Part shown: piece by piece, positions 1 through 7,064 of the stretch
Layout: each line of letters starts with the position of its first letter
How positions within the stretch are numbered: the stretch's first letter is position 1
Source of the DNA: Phaeovulum sp.
Lineage (GTDB): Bacteria; Pseudomonadota; Alphaproteobacteria; Rhodobacterales; Rhodobacteraceae
Reading direction: 5' to 3'
Assembly: GCF_030684035.1 (NCBI RefSeq)
Contig: NZ_JAUXPI010000023.1
Location: 16,203-80,202 of the forward strand
DNA length: 64,000 nt
Made by a program: the position numbers and the translations under genes
Notes under the pieces: generated by a model
The model's input: only the letters and a program-made list of their open reading frames with translations
Database searches by the model: none
Told to the model about the DNA's origin: nothing

Positions 1-18
1 GCGGCAAATACCGGCGCA

Positions 19-24
19 GGTCAA
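19..24 (-). promoter_or_regulatory. candidate -35 box of a promoter leaving the window
   Basis: Read on the minus strand the hexamer is TTGACC. With a 17-bp spacer the -10 box would begin at base 1 and continue outside the window, so only half can be seen. It lies about 90 bp beyond the stop of the thioesterase gene. The rest of bases 1-113 shows no gene. Confidence 0.25.
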
Positions 25-113
25 GCCAAAAACCGCCTTGTTTTTTAAGTGCAAACAATGGGTTGCGAAATAGGTATCATATTACCCCATACCCAGCCAC
101 GGAATCGCCGCGC

Positions 114-536
114 TCAGCGCTTTGGCGGCAGCGAATAGGTCAGGCTGGCGCGGGCTACCGGCTCAACCACCGGCTCCGAAAAGATCATCACATCGCCCAC
201 CGCCAGCCTGCGCCCAAGCTTCAAAAGCCGCGCCTCGGCGATCAGGTCGCGCCCGGCCTCGGGCTTGCGCAGGAAATCGAGGCTGGCGCTGGTGGTCACC
301 GCCAGCGCCAGCGGGCCGACATGCGAAAGAATGGCAAGGTAGAAAGCGACATCGGCAAGCGCAAAGATCGAGGGGCCGGAAACCGTGCCGCCGGGGCGCA
401 GATGCCGTTCTGCCACCCGCAACCGCACCGCCACACCACCGGGCAGCAACCTTTCGATGCTGAAATCATCGGCGACCTGCGCGAATTCGCGCGCAAGAAA
501 GGCGGCAAGCGCCGCCTCGTCCATCTGGTGTTGCAT
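114..536 (-). CDS. PaaI-family acyl-CoA thioesterase (hotdog fold)
   Basis: A 140-residue protein of the usual length for a single hotdog-fold thioesterase of the PaaI type, which hydrolyses acyl-CoA or aryl-CoA thioesters in the cytoplasm. The hotdog signature is visible as the segment RPGGTVSGPSIFALADVAFY (about residues 47-66) followed by a beta-rich half. I chose the ATG at 536 because AGGAGGGAAG sits directly before it; the open frame continues upstream only as shadow sequence over the next gene. It is divergent from the enoyl-CoA hydratase gene, with about 50 bp between the starts, so the two probably share a control region. The substrate cannot be told from sequence. Confidence 0.8.
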   Translation of the reverse strand: MQHQMDEAALAAFLAREFAQVADDFSIERLLPGGVAVRLRVAERHLRPGGTVSGPSIFALADVAFYLAILSHVGPLALAVTTSASLDFLRKPEAGRDLIAEARLLKLGRRLAVGDVMIFSEPVVEPVARASLTYSLPPKR

Positions 537-590
537 CTTCCCTCCTGCATCGCCCGGCCCTAGAGTTTCGGCAAAAGGGAGGGAATGACA

Positions 591-1376
591 ATGGCCGAAT
601 TGTTCATGCGCGAGGATGCGGGCGGCGTGGCGCGGCTGGTGATGACCTCGCCTGCCAACTACAACGCGCTTTCCGATGCAATGCTGGCCGCACTGAAGCA
701 GGCTTTCACCGCGCTTGCAGCCGACGCTTCGGTGCGCGTGGTGGTGCTCGCCGGTGCGGGCAAGGCCTTTTGCGCCGGGCATGACCTCAAGGAAATGCAG
801 GCAGGCCGCGCCGCGCCCGACAGGGGCCGCGGCTATTTCGCCGACCTCTTCGCGCGCTGCGCCGAGGTGATGCAGATGATCCCGGCGCTGCCGCAGCCGG
901 TGATCGCCGAGGTGCACGGCATCGCCACCGCCGCAGGCTGCCAGCTGGTGGCCAGCTGCGACCTGGCGGTGGCGGCCGAGGGCACCCGCTTTGGCGTGAA
1001 CGGCGTCAACATCGGGCTGTTCTGTTCAACCCCGATGGTCGCGCTATCACGCAATGTGCCGCGCAAGGCCGCCTTCGAGATGCTGACCACCGGCGCGTTC
1101 ATCGACGCCGCCCGCGCCTGCGAACTGGGGCTGGTGAACCGGGTGGTGGCACCGGAGGCGCTGACCGCCGAGACCGCGGCGCTTGCGGCGCTTGTGGCGG
1201 GCAAGCTTGGCGCGGCGGTCAAGATCGGCAAACGCGCGTTCTATCAGCAGATCGAGATGGACCTTGCCGGTGCCTATGCACATGCGGCCGGGGTGATGGT
1301 GGAAAACATGCTCTGGCGCGACACCGACGAGGGCATGGCGGCGTTTCTGGAAAAGCGCAAGCCGGACTGGGCTTGA
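591..1376 (+). CDS. enoyl-CoA hydratase/isomerase family protein (ECHDC3-like)
   Basis: Crotonase-fold protein of 261 residues. The oxyanion-hole segments are visible as AGKAFCAGHDLKEM (about residues 60-73) and the helix beginning HGIATAAGCQLVA (about 107-119). The run NIGLFCSTPMVALSR is typical of the ECHDC3-like subgroup, whose physiological substrate is not settled. Two in-frame ATGs exist, at 585 and 591. The Shine-Dalgarno sequence AGGGAGGG ends at 583, so spacing favours 591. It probably works in fatty-acid or branched acyl-CoA breakdown together with the divergent thioesterase, but this is inferred from context only. A dispersed hairpin repeat follows the stop codon. Confidence 0.85.
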   Translation: MAELFMREDAGGVARLVMTSPANYNALSDAMLAALKQAFTALAADASVRVVVLAGAGKAFCAGHDLKEMQAGRAAPDRGRGYFADLFARCAEVMQMIPALPQPVIAEVHGIATAAGCQLVASCDLAVAAEGTRFGVNGVNIGLFCSTPMVALSRNVPRKAAFEMLTTGAFIDAARACELGLVNRVVAPEALTAETAALAALVAGKLGAAVKIGKRAFYQQIEMDLAGAYAHAAGVMVENMLWRDTDEGMAAFLEKRKPDWA

Positions 1377-1380
1377 ACCA

Positions 1381-1429
1381 GGCCGGGGGCCTCTGCCCCC
1401 GGACCCCCGAGGATATTTGACTGAAGCAG
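1381..1429 (+). repeat. dispersed hairpin element, copy 1
   Basis: A perfect 8-bp GC stem (CCGGGGGC 1383-1390, GCCCCCGG 1395-1402) with a 4-nt loop is followed by ACCCCCGAGGATATTTGACTGAAGCAG-like tail sequence ending at 1429. It starts five bases after the hydratase stop codon and reads in the direction of that gene. The same stem-plus-tail arrangement occurs at several other gene ends in this window. Confidence 0.75.
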
Positions 1430-1441
1430 AGACGGGCCCGA

Positions 1442-2191
1442 TCAGCCCACGTTGGCGAGGAACGGCACGTTTTCCAAAAGCCAGTAGGACATCTGCGAAA
1501 AGCCGCCGGTCAGCATCAGGAGGCCGATGGTCCACAAGAGCAGGCCCATGATCCGCTCGATCCGGCCCATATGGCGCTTCATGAAGGCCATCACCCCGCC
1601 CATGCGCGGGAAAAACGCCGCGATCAGCAAAAACGGAATGCCAAGCCCCGCCGCGTAAACCGCAAGCAGCGCGCCGCCCCGCGCGATGCTGTCATCTAGC
1701 GCGGCAAGCGACAGGATCAGGCCAAGCTGCGGCCCGATGCAGGGGGTCCAGCCGAAAGCGAAGGCCAGACCCAGCACATAGGCCCCGAAAGAGGTGCCGC
1801 CGCGATCGCCCGCATCCATCCGCGCCTCGCGGTCGAGGATCGGGATGCGGATCACACCCAGAAAATGCGCGCCAAAGATCATCACCACGATCCCGGCAGC
1901 GGTGGCAAACCAATCCTGATTGCTGAGGAAGAACTTGCCGAATGCCGAGGCGGTAAAGCCAAGGATCATGAACACCGTCGAAAGCCCGAGCACGAAGAAA
2001 AGCGCTGGCACCACCGCGCTTCGCCGCCCCTCGCGCAGATCGCCGACGCCGACACCGCCCATATAGGCAAGATAGGGCGGCACGATCGGCAACACACAGG
2101 GGCTCAGGAAGGAAAGCAGCCCCGCCAACAGCGCCACGAAGGCTGCGGGCAGAAAAGATGCATCTATGAGGTCTATTCCGAACATAGCCAA
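1442..2191 (-). CDS. ccdA: CcdA-type cytochrome c biogenesis / thiol-disulfide membrane protein
   Basis: A 249-residue polytopic inner-membrane protein of the CcdA/DsbD-beta family, which passes electrons from cytoplasmic thioredoxin across the membrane to periplasmic thiol-disulfide partners for cytochrome c maturation. The two conserved membrane cysteines are visible in LSPCVLPIVPPY (C32) and FGWTPCIGP (C151); about six hydrophobic segments can be traced. The frame opens with TTG at 2191, spaced 6 nt from GGGAG, while the first ATG is at 2185 and is spaced 12 nt from it, so TTG may be the true start. It is divergent from the TusA-like gene. Length matches the family. Confidence 0.9.
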   Translation of the reverse strand: MAMFGIDLIDASFLPAAFVALLAGLLSFLSPCVLPIVPPYLAYMGGVGVGDLREGRRSAVVPALFFVLGLSTVFMILGFTASAFGKFFLSNQDWFATAAGIVVMIFGAHFLGVIRIPILDREARMDAGDRGGTSFGAYVLGLAFAFGWTPCIGPQLGLILSLAALDDSIARGGALLAVYAAGLGIPFLLIAAFFPRMGGVMAFMKRHMGRIERIMGLLLWTIGLLMLTGGFSQMSYWLLENVPFLANVG

Positions 2192-2207
2192 GCATTACTC
2201 CCGCCAA

Positions 2208-2235
2208 TTGCCGATGTCACCCGGGCAAGTATCAC
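2208..2235 (+). promoter_or_regulatory. candidate promoter for tusA-like gene
   Basis: TTGCCG (2208-2213) and TATCAC (2230-2235) are separated by 16 bp, and the TusA-like start codon follows about 45 bp further on. It is a plausible but weak sigma-70-type match in the ccdA/tusA divergent region. Confidence 0.3.
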
Positions 2236-2278
2236 AACTGCGTGGACAAATCGCCCCAGCCCGCCTATCTGCCCGGGC

Positions 2279-2506
2279 ATGAAGATTGCCGAAGATATCG
2301 ACGCGCTCGGGCTGCTCTGCCCGCTTCCGGTTTTGCGGGCGCGCAAGGCGCTGGCGCGGATGCGACCGGGGGCGGTGCTGCGGCTTCGCGCAACCGATGC
2401 CGCATCCTGGCTGGACGTGCCGCACTTTTGCGCCGAAGCGGGGCATGAGCTCTTGAGCGCCGAAGATGCGGGCGGGGTCTTGACCTATCTGATCCGCCGC
2501 AGCTGA
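2279..2506 (+). CDS. TusA/SirA-family sulfurtransferase
   Basis: A 75-residue protein with the family signature CPLPVLRARKAL, whose cysteine (C14) carries the persulfide sulfur. TusA-like proteins relay sulfur to tRNA thiolation, molybdenum cofactor or other sulfur-transfer routes in the cytoplasm. The start is the ATG at 2279, since the frame upstream is antisense to ccdA. The length is typical (70-80 residues). Next to it is ccdA, another thiol-chemistry gene, on the other strand; whether this is functional or chance is not shown. Which sulfur pathway it serves cannot be told, so I do not assign tusA itself. Confidence 0.85.
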   Translation: MKIAEDIDALGLLCPLPVLRARKALARMRPGAVLRLRATDAASWLDVPHFCAEAGHELLSAEDAGGVLTYLIRRS

Positions 2507-2516
2507 AGCCAACGCA

Positions 2517-2546
2517 AAACGCCGGGCACGAGAAGGCCCGGCGTTT
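2517..2546. terminator. bidirectional intrinsic terminator between tusA-like gene and rne
   Basis: Perfect 11-bp inverted repeat AAACGCCGGGC (2517-2527) and GCCCGGCGTTT (2536-2546) with an 8-nt loop. It has A-runs on one side and T-runs on the other, so it can terminate both converging genes. Confidence 0.85.
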
Positions 2547-2563
2547 CGAAAGTGTCAGCCCGC

Positions 2564-5230
2564 TCAGCGCGCCAGCGACCACCAGCCGCGCTTTTTCTCC
2601 TTTGGCGCGGCTTCGGCTGCGGCTTGCGGCGCAAGCGGTGGTTGCGGTGCCAGCGTTTCCGCCACCGCAGGGGCCGTGTCAGCCACCAGCGGCGGCACCT
2701 CGGCGGCTGCGGCAACCTGCGGCGCTGCCTCGGCCTGGCTTGCGGCCGCTGCCTTGGGTTTGCTTGACCGGGTCCGCGCCGGTTTGGCGGCGGCGGGGAT
2801 CGCGGCGGCCTCGGTCTCGGCCTTCACCCGCGGTTTGCGGCTGCGGCTCGAGGTCTTTTTCGGCGCTTCTGCTGCGGCCTCGTCGGGTGCGGTGGCGACA
2901 GGCTCGGCAGCCGCTGCCACGGGCGTTTCAGCCGAGGGTTCGGCGCTTGCCGGGGTAGCCTCGGCTACTGGCTTTGGCTTTGACGCCCGTGAACGGCTGC
3001 GTGCGCGGGAGGGTCTGGCAGCGCCGGTCGCCGCTGCGGCGGGTTCCGGCGCGGCTTCGGCTTCGACGGCAGCGGGCGCGGCATCATCGCCCTCGTCGCC
3101 TTCGTCGTCATCACCCGCAGCATCCGCCTCGCCGCGCTCTGCGCCATCGGCACCCGGCTTGCGCTTGCGCCGCCGACGGCGCTTTTTCTTTTTCGGGCCT
3201 TCGTCGCCGGCCGCGGCCGGCCCAGATCCGTTGGCTCCCGCCCGGGTCGGTGCCTCGGCCTCGTCCTCCTCATCGGCGTCGTCGACGATGTCTTCGTCTT
3301 CCTCGTCGATCTCGGCCATAAGGCGCGGGTCGGCGGAATGCACGGCATGCGACACTTCGGGCACGTTGCGCGTGGCGGTCTTGAATTTGTCCAGGCTGAA
3401 ATCGGGGCTGATCAGATCGGGGTCGGCCTCGATGCGCACCGAAAGCCCGTAGCGCATCTCGATGCCCGCAATATGGTCGCGCTTGGCGTTCATCAGGTAG
3501 TTCGCCACCGCCACCGGCACCTTGACCAGCACCTCGCGCGAGCGTTTGCGGGTGCCCTCTTCCTCGATCTGGCGCAAGATCTGCAACGCCATGCTGTCGT
3601 CAGACCGGATCAGCCCGGTGCCATGGCAATGCGGGCAGGGCTGCGTGGTCATTTCGATCATGCCGGGGCGCAGGCGCTGGCGGCTCATTTCCATCAGGCC
3701 GAAGCCCGAGATGCGCCCCACCTGAATCCGCGCCCGGTCGGTTTTCAGCTTTTCCTTCAGCCGTTTCTCGACGCTGGCATTGTTGCGCCGCTCTTCCATG
3801 TCGATGAAATCGATCACGATCAGCCCGGCAAGGTCGCGCAGGCGCAATTGCCGCGCAATCTCTTCAGCCGCCTCAAGGTTGGTCTTGAGCGCGGTCTCCT
3901 CGATCGAGCCTTCCTTGGTCGAGCGGCCGGAGTTCACGTCGATCGCCACCAGGGCCTCGGTGATACCGATCACGATGTAACCGCCCGATTTCAACTGCAC
4001 GGTCGGGTTGAACATCGCGCCAAGATAGCTTTCCACCGCAAAGCGGGCGAACAACGGCAACTGGTCGGCGTAGTGTTTCACGTTCTTGGCATGCGACGGC
4101 ATGATCATTTTCATGAAGTCTTTTGCGGTGCGATAGCCGCGGTCGCCTTCCACCAGAACCTCGTCGATCTCCTTGGAGTAAAGATCGCGGATCGAGCGCT
4201 TGATCAGATCGCCCTCTTCATAGACCGGTGCAGGGGCGATCGAGCGCAAGGTGAGATCGCGGATCTGTTCCCAGAGCCGCATCAGATATTCGTAATCGCG
4301 CCGGATCTCGGTGCGGGTGCGCTGGCTGCCAGCGGTGCGGATGATCAGGCCCGCGCCCTGCGGCAATTCCATTTCGCCAGCAATTTCCTTGAGCTTCTTG
4401 CGATCGACGATGTTGGTGATCTTGCGCGAAATGCCGCCACCGCGCGCGGTATTGGGCATCAGAACGCAGTAGCGCCCGGCGAGGCTGAGATAGGTGGTCA
4501 GCGCCGCGCCCTTGTTGCCACGTTCTTCCTTGACCACCTGCACCAGCAGGATCTGGCGCACCTTGACCACTTCCTGAATCTTGTAGCGGCGCGGGCGCGG
4601 TTTGCGGTGCGACTGGATTTCTTCCGAAAGATCCTCGTCAGCGACAGATTCGATGTCCTCGTCGGTTTCCGAAGCATGGTCGGCGGCCACATAGGTTTCG
4701 GGCTCGTCGCCGTTGGCATGGCCATTGGCCGGGGCAACCACCTCGGAGACGTCGCTGACCGGCGCGGCCGCATCAGCGGGCTCGGCGGCCTCGGCCTCCA
4801 GATCGACCACGCCCATGCCGGGAATGTCTTCGCTGCGCGTCACCGCATCGGCTTCTGCGGCGCGCTCGGGCCGCGAGGTGCTGCGGGTCGCTGCCGAGCG
4901 GCGGCGCGGGCGGCCGTTTTCTTCGGCTTCCTCGCGCTCGGCATAGGCGCGCTCTTCCTCGATCAGCGCCTGCCGGTCGGCTACCGGGATCTGGTAATAA
5001 TCCGGGTGGATTTCGGCAAATGCCAGAAAGCCGTGGCGGTTGCCGCCGTAATCGACAAAAGCGGCCTGAAGCGATGGCTCCACCCGCGTGACCTTTGCCA
5101 GATAGATGTTCCCGGCCAGTTGCCGCTTGTTTACCGTTTCAAAGTCAAACTCTTCGACCTTGTTTCCGTCCACCACCACAACGCGGGTTTCTTCCGCGTG
5201 GGTGGCATCGATCAACATCTTCTTTGCCAT
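2564..5230 (-). CDS. rne: ribonuclease E (Rne/Rng family)
   Basis: An 888-residue endoribonuclease that initiates mRNA decay and processes rRNA and tRNA. The N-terminal half holds the catalytic core: an S1 domain (about 41-82 and 216-260), the RNase H-like and DNase I-like segments with metal-binding aspartates visible at D431 (ALVAIDVNSG) and D474 (IVIDFIDME), and the zinc link CPHCHG (C532, C535) used for dimer-dimer contact. The S1 domain is interrupted by an acidic insert of about 125 residues (88-215), which is longer than in E. coli. Residues from about 640 onward are low-complexity Ala/Pro/Glu with basic blocks (KKKKRRRRRRKRKP), the expected disordered degradosome scaffold, ending KKRGWWSLAR. 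The start codon is followed by MAKKMLIDAT, the standard alphaproteobacterial beginning. Confidence 0.95.
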   Translation of the reverse strand: MAKKMLIDATHAEETRVVVVDGNKVEEFDFETVNKRQLAGNIYLAKVTRVEPSLQAAFVDYGGNRHGFLAFAEIHPDYYQIPVADRQALIEEERAYAEREEAEENGRPRRRSAATRSTSRPERAAEADAVTRSEDIPGMGVVDLEAEAAEPADAAAPVSDVSEVVAPANGHANGDEPETYVAADHASETDEDIESVADEDLSEEIQSHRKPRPRRYKIQEVVKVRQILLVQVVKEERGNKGAALTTYLSLAGRYCVLMPNTARGGGISRKITNIVDRKKLKEIAGEMELPQGAGLIIRTAGSQRTRTEIRRDYEYLMRLWEQIRDLTLRSIAPAPVYEEGDLIKRSIRDLYSKEIDEVLVEGDRGYRTAKDFMKMIMPSHAKNVKHYADQLPLFARFAVESYLGAMFNPTVQLKSGGYIVIGITEALVAIDVNSGRSTKEGSIEETALKTNLEAAEEIARQLRLRDLAGLIVIDFIDMEERRNNASVEKRLKEKLKTDRARIQVGRISGFGLMEMSRQRLRPGMIEMTTQPCPHCHGTGLIRSDDSMALQILRQIEEEGTRKRSREVLVKVPVAVANYLMNAKRDHIAGIEMRYGLSVRIEADPDLISPDFSLDKFKTATRNVPEVSHAVHSADPRLMAEIDEEDEDIVDDADEEDEAEAPTRAGANGSGPAAAGDEGPKKKKRRRRRKRKPGADGAERGEADAAGDDDEGDEGDDAAPAAVEAEAAPEPAAAATGAARPSRARSRSRASKPKPVAEATPASAEPSAETPVAAAAEPVATAPDEAAAEAPKKTSSRSRKPRVKAETEAAAIPAAAKPARTRSSKPKAAAASQAEAAPQVAAAAEVPPLVADTAPAVAETLAPQPPLAPQAAAEAAPKEKKRGWWSLAR

Positions 5231-5727
5231 GTGTCCAGTTCTCGCACGCGCCGCCGCGCAGCTGGCCTGGAGGCCGCGCGCGTTTTGGGGCGTGATATGT
5301 TGCGGCGCTGAAACGCGCGGCCAAAGCCAGCGGCGCGGCGACCAGTCGCCTGTCCACCCCCTGCTGTCTTGCCGTCGCGCGCGTCATTGCCATTTGCCCA
5401 AAGCACCCCGTTGCCGAAGCACCCATGATGAAACCCGTGGCCATTCAAGACCTTGCGGGCGAATTTGCGGCCTCGCGGCCAATCGGATGGCGTCCGCGCC
5501 CGCCACCAGCTTCGGGCGGCATCAGGGCGCATTACCAGCGAATCTCATGCGCATCGGCAGGCGCGCATGGCGCACCCTCGACACTGCGGCGACATTAGCG
5601 GTCTCGCGGGCGCAAACACAATCGGTTTTTCACGCAGCGCAGACGTTCGCCTACCCCGCATGGCACCGCCGCAGCACCGGAACGCGCTGCCAGCGCCAGG
5701 CTTTCCGCGCCCCGGCACCCGGGCGGT
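5231..5727 (-). other. gene-free region: probable long rne leader
   Basis: No reading frame here looks like a real protein on either strand. The region separates the dctD stop from the rne start. It probably contains the rne promoter and a long 5' leader; E. coli rne also has a leader of about 360 nt used for autoregulation. That function here is inference. Confidence 0.5.
5592..5621 (-). promoter_or_regulatory. candidate rne promoter
   Basis: On the minus strand TTGTGT (5621-5616) and TAATGT (5597-5592) are spaced 18 bp apart. This would give a leader of roughly 355 nt before the rne start. The match is modest and other positions cannot be excluded. Confidence 0.3.
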
Positions 5728-7059
5728 TCAGAGGTAATCGCCCCGGCTCAACCCGTATTTCGCCATCTTTTCATTCAGGGTGCGGCGCGGCAGGCACAGT
5801 TCATCCATCACCGCGGTAATCGCGCCCTTGTGGCGGCGCATGGTGTTGTCGATCAGCATCCGCTCGAAATTTTCCACATAATCCTTGAGCGGCTTGCCCT
5901 CGGTGGTCATCGCCGGGCCAGCGTCTTCGTTGTCGGCCATCAACAGCGAGGCGATCGAGCCGGTGCCGCGGCGATTTTGCAGCACTGCCCGCTCGGCCAC
6001 ATTGATCAGCTGGCGCACATTGCCCGGCCAGGGTGCCTGCAAAAGCTGCGCTGCCTCCTGCGCGGTAATCACCGGGGCCACGCAGCCATATTCCTCGGCG
6101 AACTGTTCGGTCATCCGCGCGAACAGCGTCAGCATGTCTTCGCCCCGGGTCCGCAGCGGCGGCAACAGTATCTTCAGCGCGGCCAGCCGGAAATACAGAT
6201 CCGGCCGCAGCGCATCTTCAACCGTGCGACCCTCGCCGTGGGTGTTGCAGATGGCAATCACCCGGGTTTCCGCCGGGGTGCCCTGCTCGTTGATGAAGGT
6301 CAGCAGCCGGGCTTGCAGCCCCTGGCTCAGCGCCTCGACATCTTCAAGGCAAAGCGTGCCGCCGCGCGCCTCCTCGACCAGCGGCAGCCCGCTGCCCTCG
6401 CCGGTCGGGCCAAAAAGCTTCGCCGCAAGCACATCCTCGGTGTAGGCGGCACAGGAAACCACCACGAACCGCTTGCCCGCACGCGGCCCAACCGCGTGCA
6501 GCGCATGCGCCACCAGCGTCTTGCCGGTGCCGGTCTCGCCGTCGATCAGCACATGGCCATCAGCCTGCCCGAGGTCGAGAATATCCTCGCGCAGCCGCTC
6601 CATCGGTGCCGAGGCACCGATCAGCTTGCCCATCACCTGCGCGCCTTCCGCCAGATCGCGGCGCAACGCGCGGTTATCAAGCGTCAGCCGCCGCGCCTGC
6701 GTCGCGCGCTTGGCAAGTTCGGTCATGCGGTCGGGATTGAACGGCTTTTCCAGAAAATCCATCGCCCCAAGCCGCATCGCCTCCACCGCCATCGGCACAT
6801 CGCCATGGCCGGTGATCATGATCACCGGTAGCGCCGAATCGAGGCTCATCATGCGCTTGAGGAACGCCATTCCATCCATGCCCGGCATCCGGATATCGGT
6901 AATGACGGCGCCCGGCCAATCGGCACCGACCACCTTCAAGGCCTCTTCGGCCGAGGCGAAGGCAACGGTGTCGAACCCCGACAACGCCAGCCATTGCGAA
7001 ACCGACTGCCGCAGGTCTTCCTCGTCATCGACGATTGCCACTTTCATCATCCGAGCCAT
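5728..7059 (-). CDS. dctD: DctD-like response regulator with degenerate sigma-54 AAA+ domain
   Basis: A 443-residue NtrC-family regulator. Receiver domain 1-120 has acidic pocket D11/D12 and phospho-acceptor D55 (AVITDIRMPG). The AAA+ domain (about 140-365) keeps Walker A GETGTGKT (174-181), the RPDLYFRL arginine-finger region (285-292) and the GNVRQL sensor II. The loop that should read GAFTGA is absent: LFG (215-217) runs into PTGEGSGLPLVEEARGGT. The Walker B acidic pair reads ED (239-240) instead of DE. A Fis-type helix-turn-helix closes the protein (about 408-437). It probably pairs with the DctB-like kinase upstream (5-bp gap), controlling C4-dicarboxylate uptake by family analogy. Without GAFTGA it is unlikely to drive sigma-54 promoters. 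No transporter gene is nearby, so the dct name is by similarity only. Confidence 0.8.
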   Translation of the reverse strand: MARMMKVAIVDDEEDLRQSVSQWLALSGFDTVAFASAEEALKVVGADWPGAVITDIRMPGMDGMAFLKRMMSLDSALPVIMITGHGDVPMAVEAMRLGAMDFLEKPFNPDRMTELAKRATQARRLTLDNRALRRDLAEGAQVMGKLIGASAPMERLREDILDLGQADGHVLIDGETGTGKTLVAHALHAVGPRAGKRFVVVSCAAYTEDVLAAKLFGPTGEGSGLPLVEEARGGTLCLEDVEALSQGLQARLLTFINEQGTPAETRVIAICNTHGEGRTVEDALRPDLYFRLAALKILLPPLRTRGEDMLTLFARMTEQFAEEYGCVAPVITAQEAAQLLQAPWPGNVRQLINVAERAVLQNRRGTGSIASLLMADNEDAGPAMTTEGKPLKDYVENFERMLIDNTMRRHKGAITAVMDELCLPRRTLNEKMAKYGLSRGDYL

Positions 7060-7064
7060 CGCAT

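Noticed and set aside
2640..3260. Tandem-repeat or CRISPR-like appearance of GC-rich repeats
   Set aside because: It is the Ala/Pro/Glu-coding low-complexity tail of RNase E, without regular spacers.
3338..5311. 657-codon open frame antisense to rne
   Set aside because: It mirrors the coding phase of a high-GC gene, has the His/Arg/Gly-rich composition of antisense frames and no protein motif.
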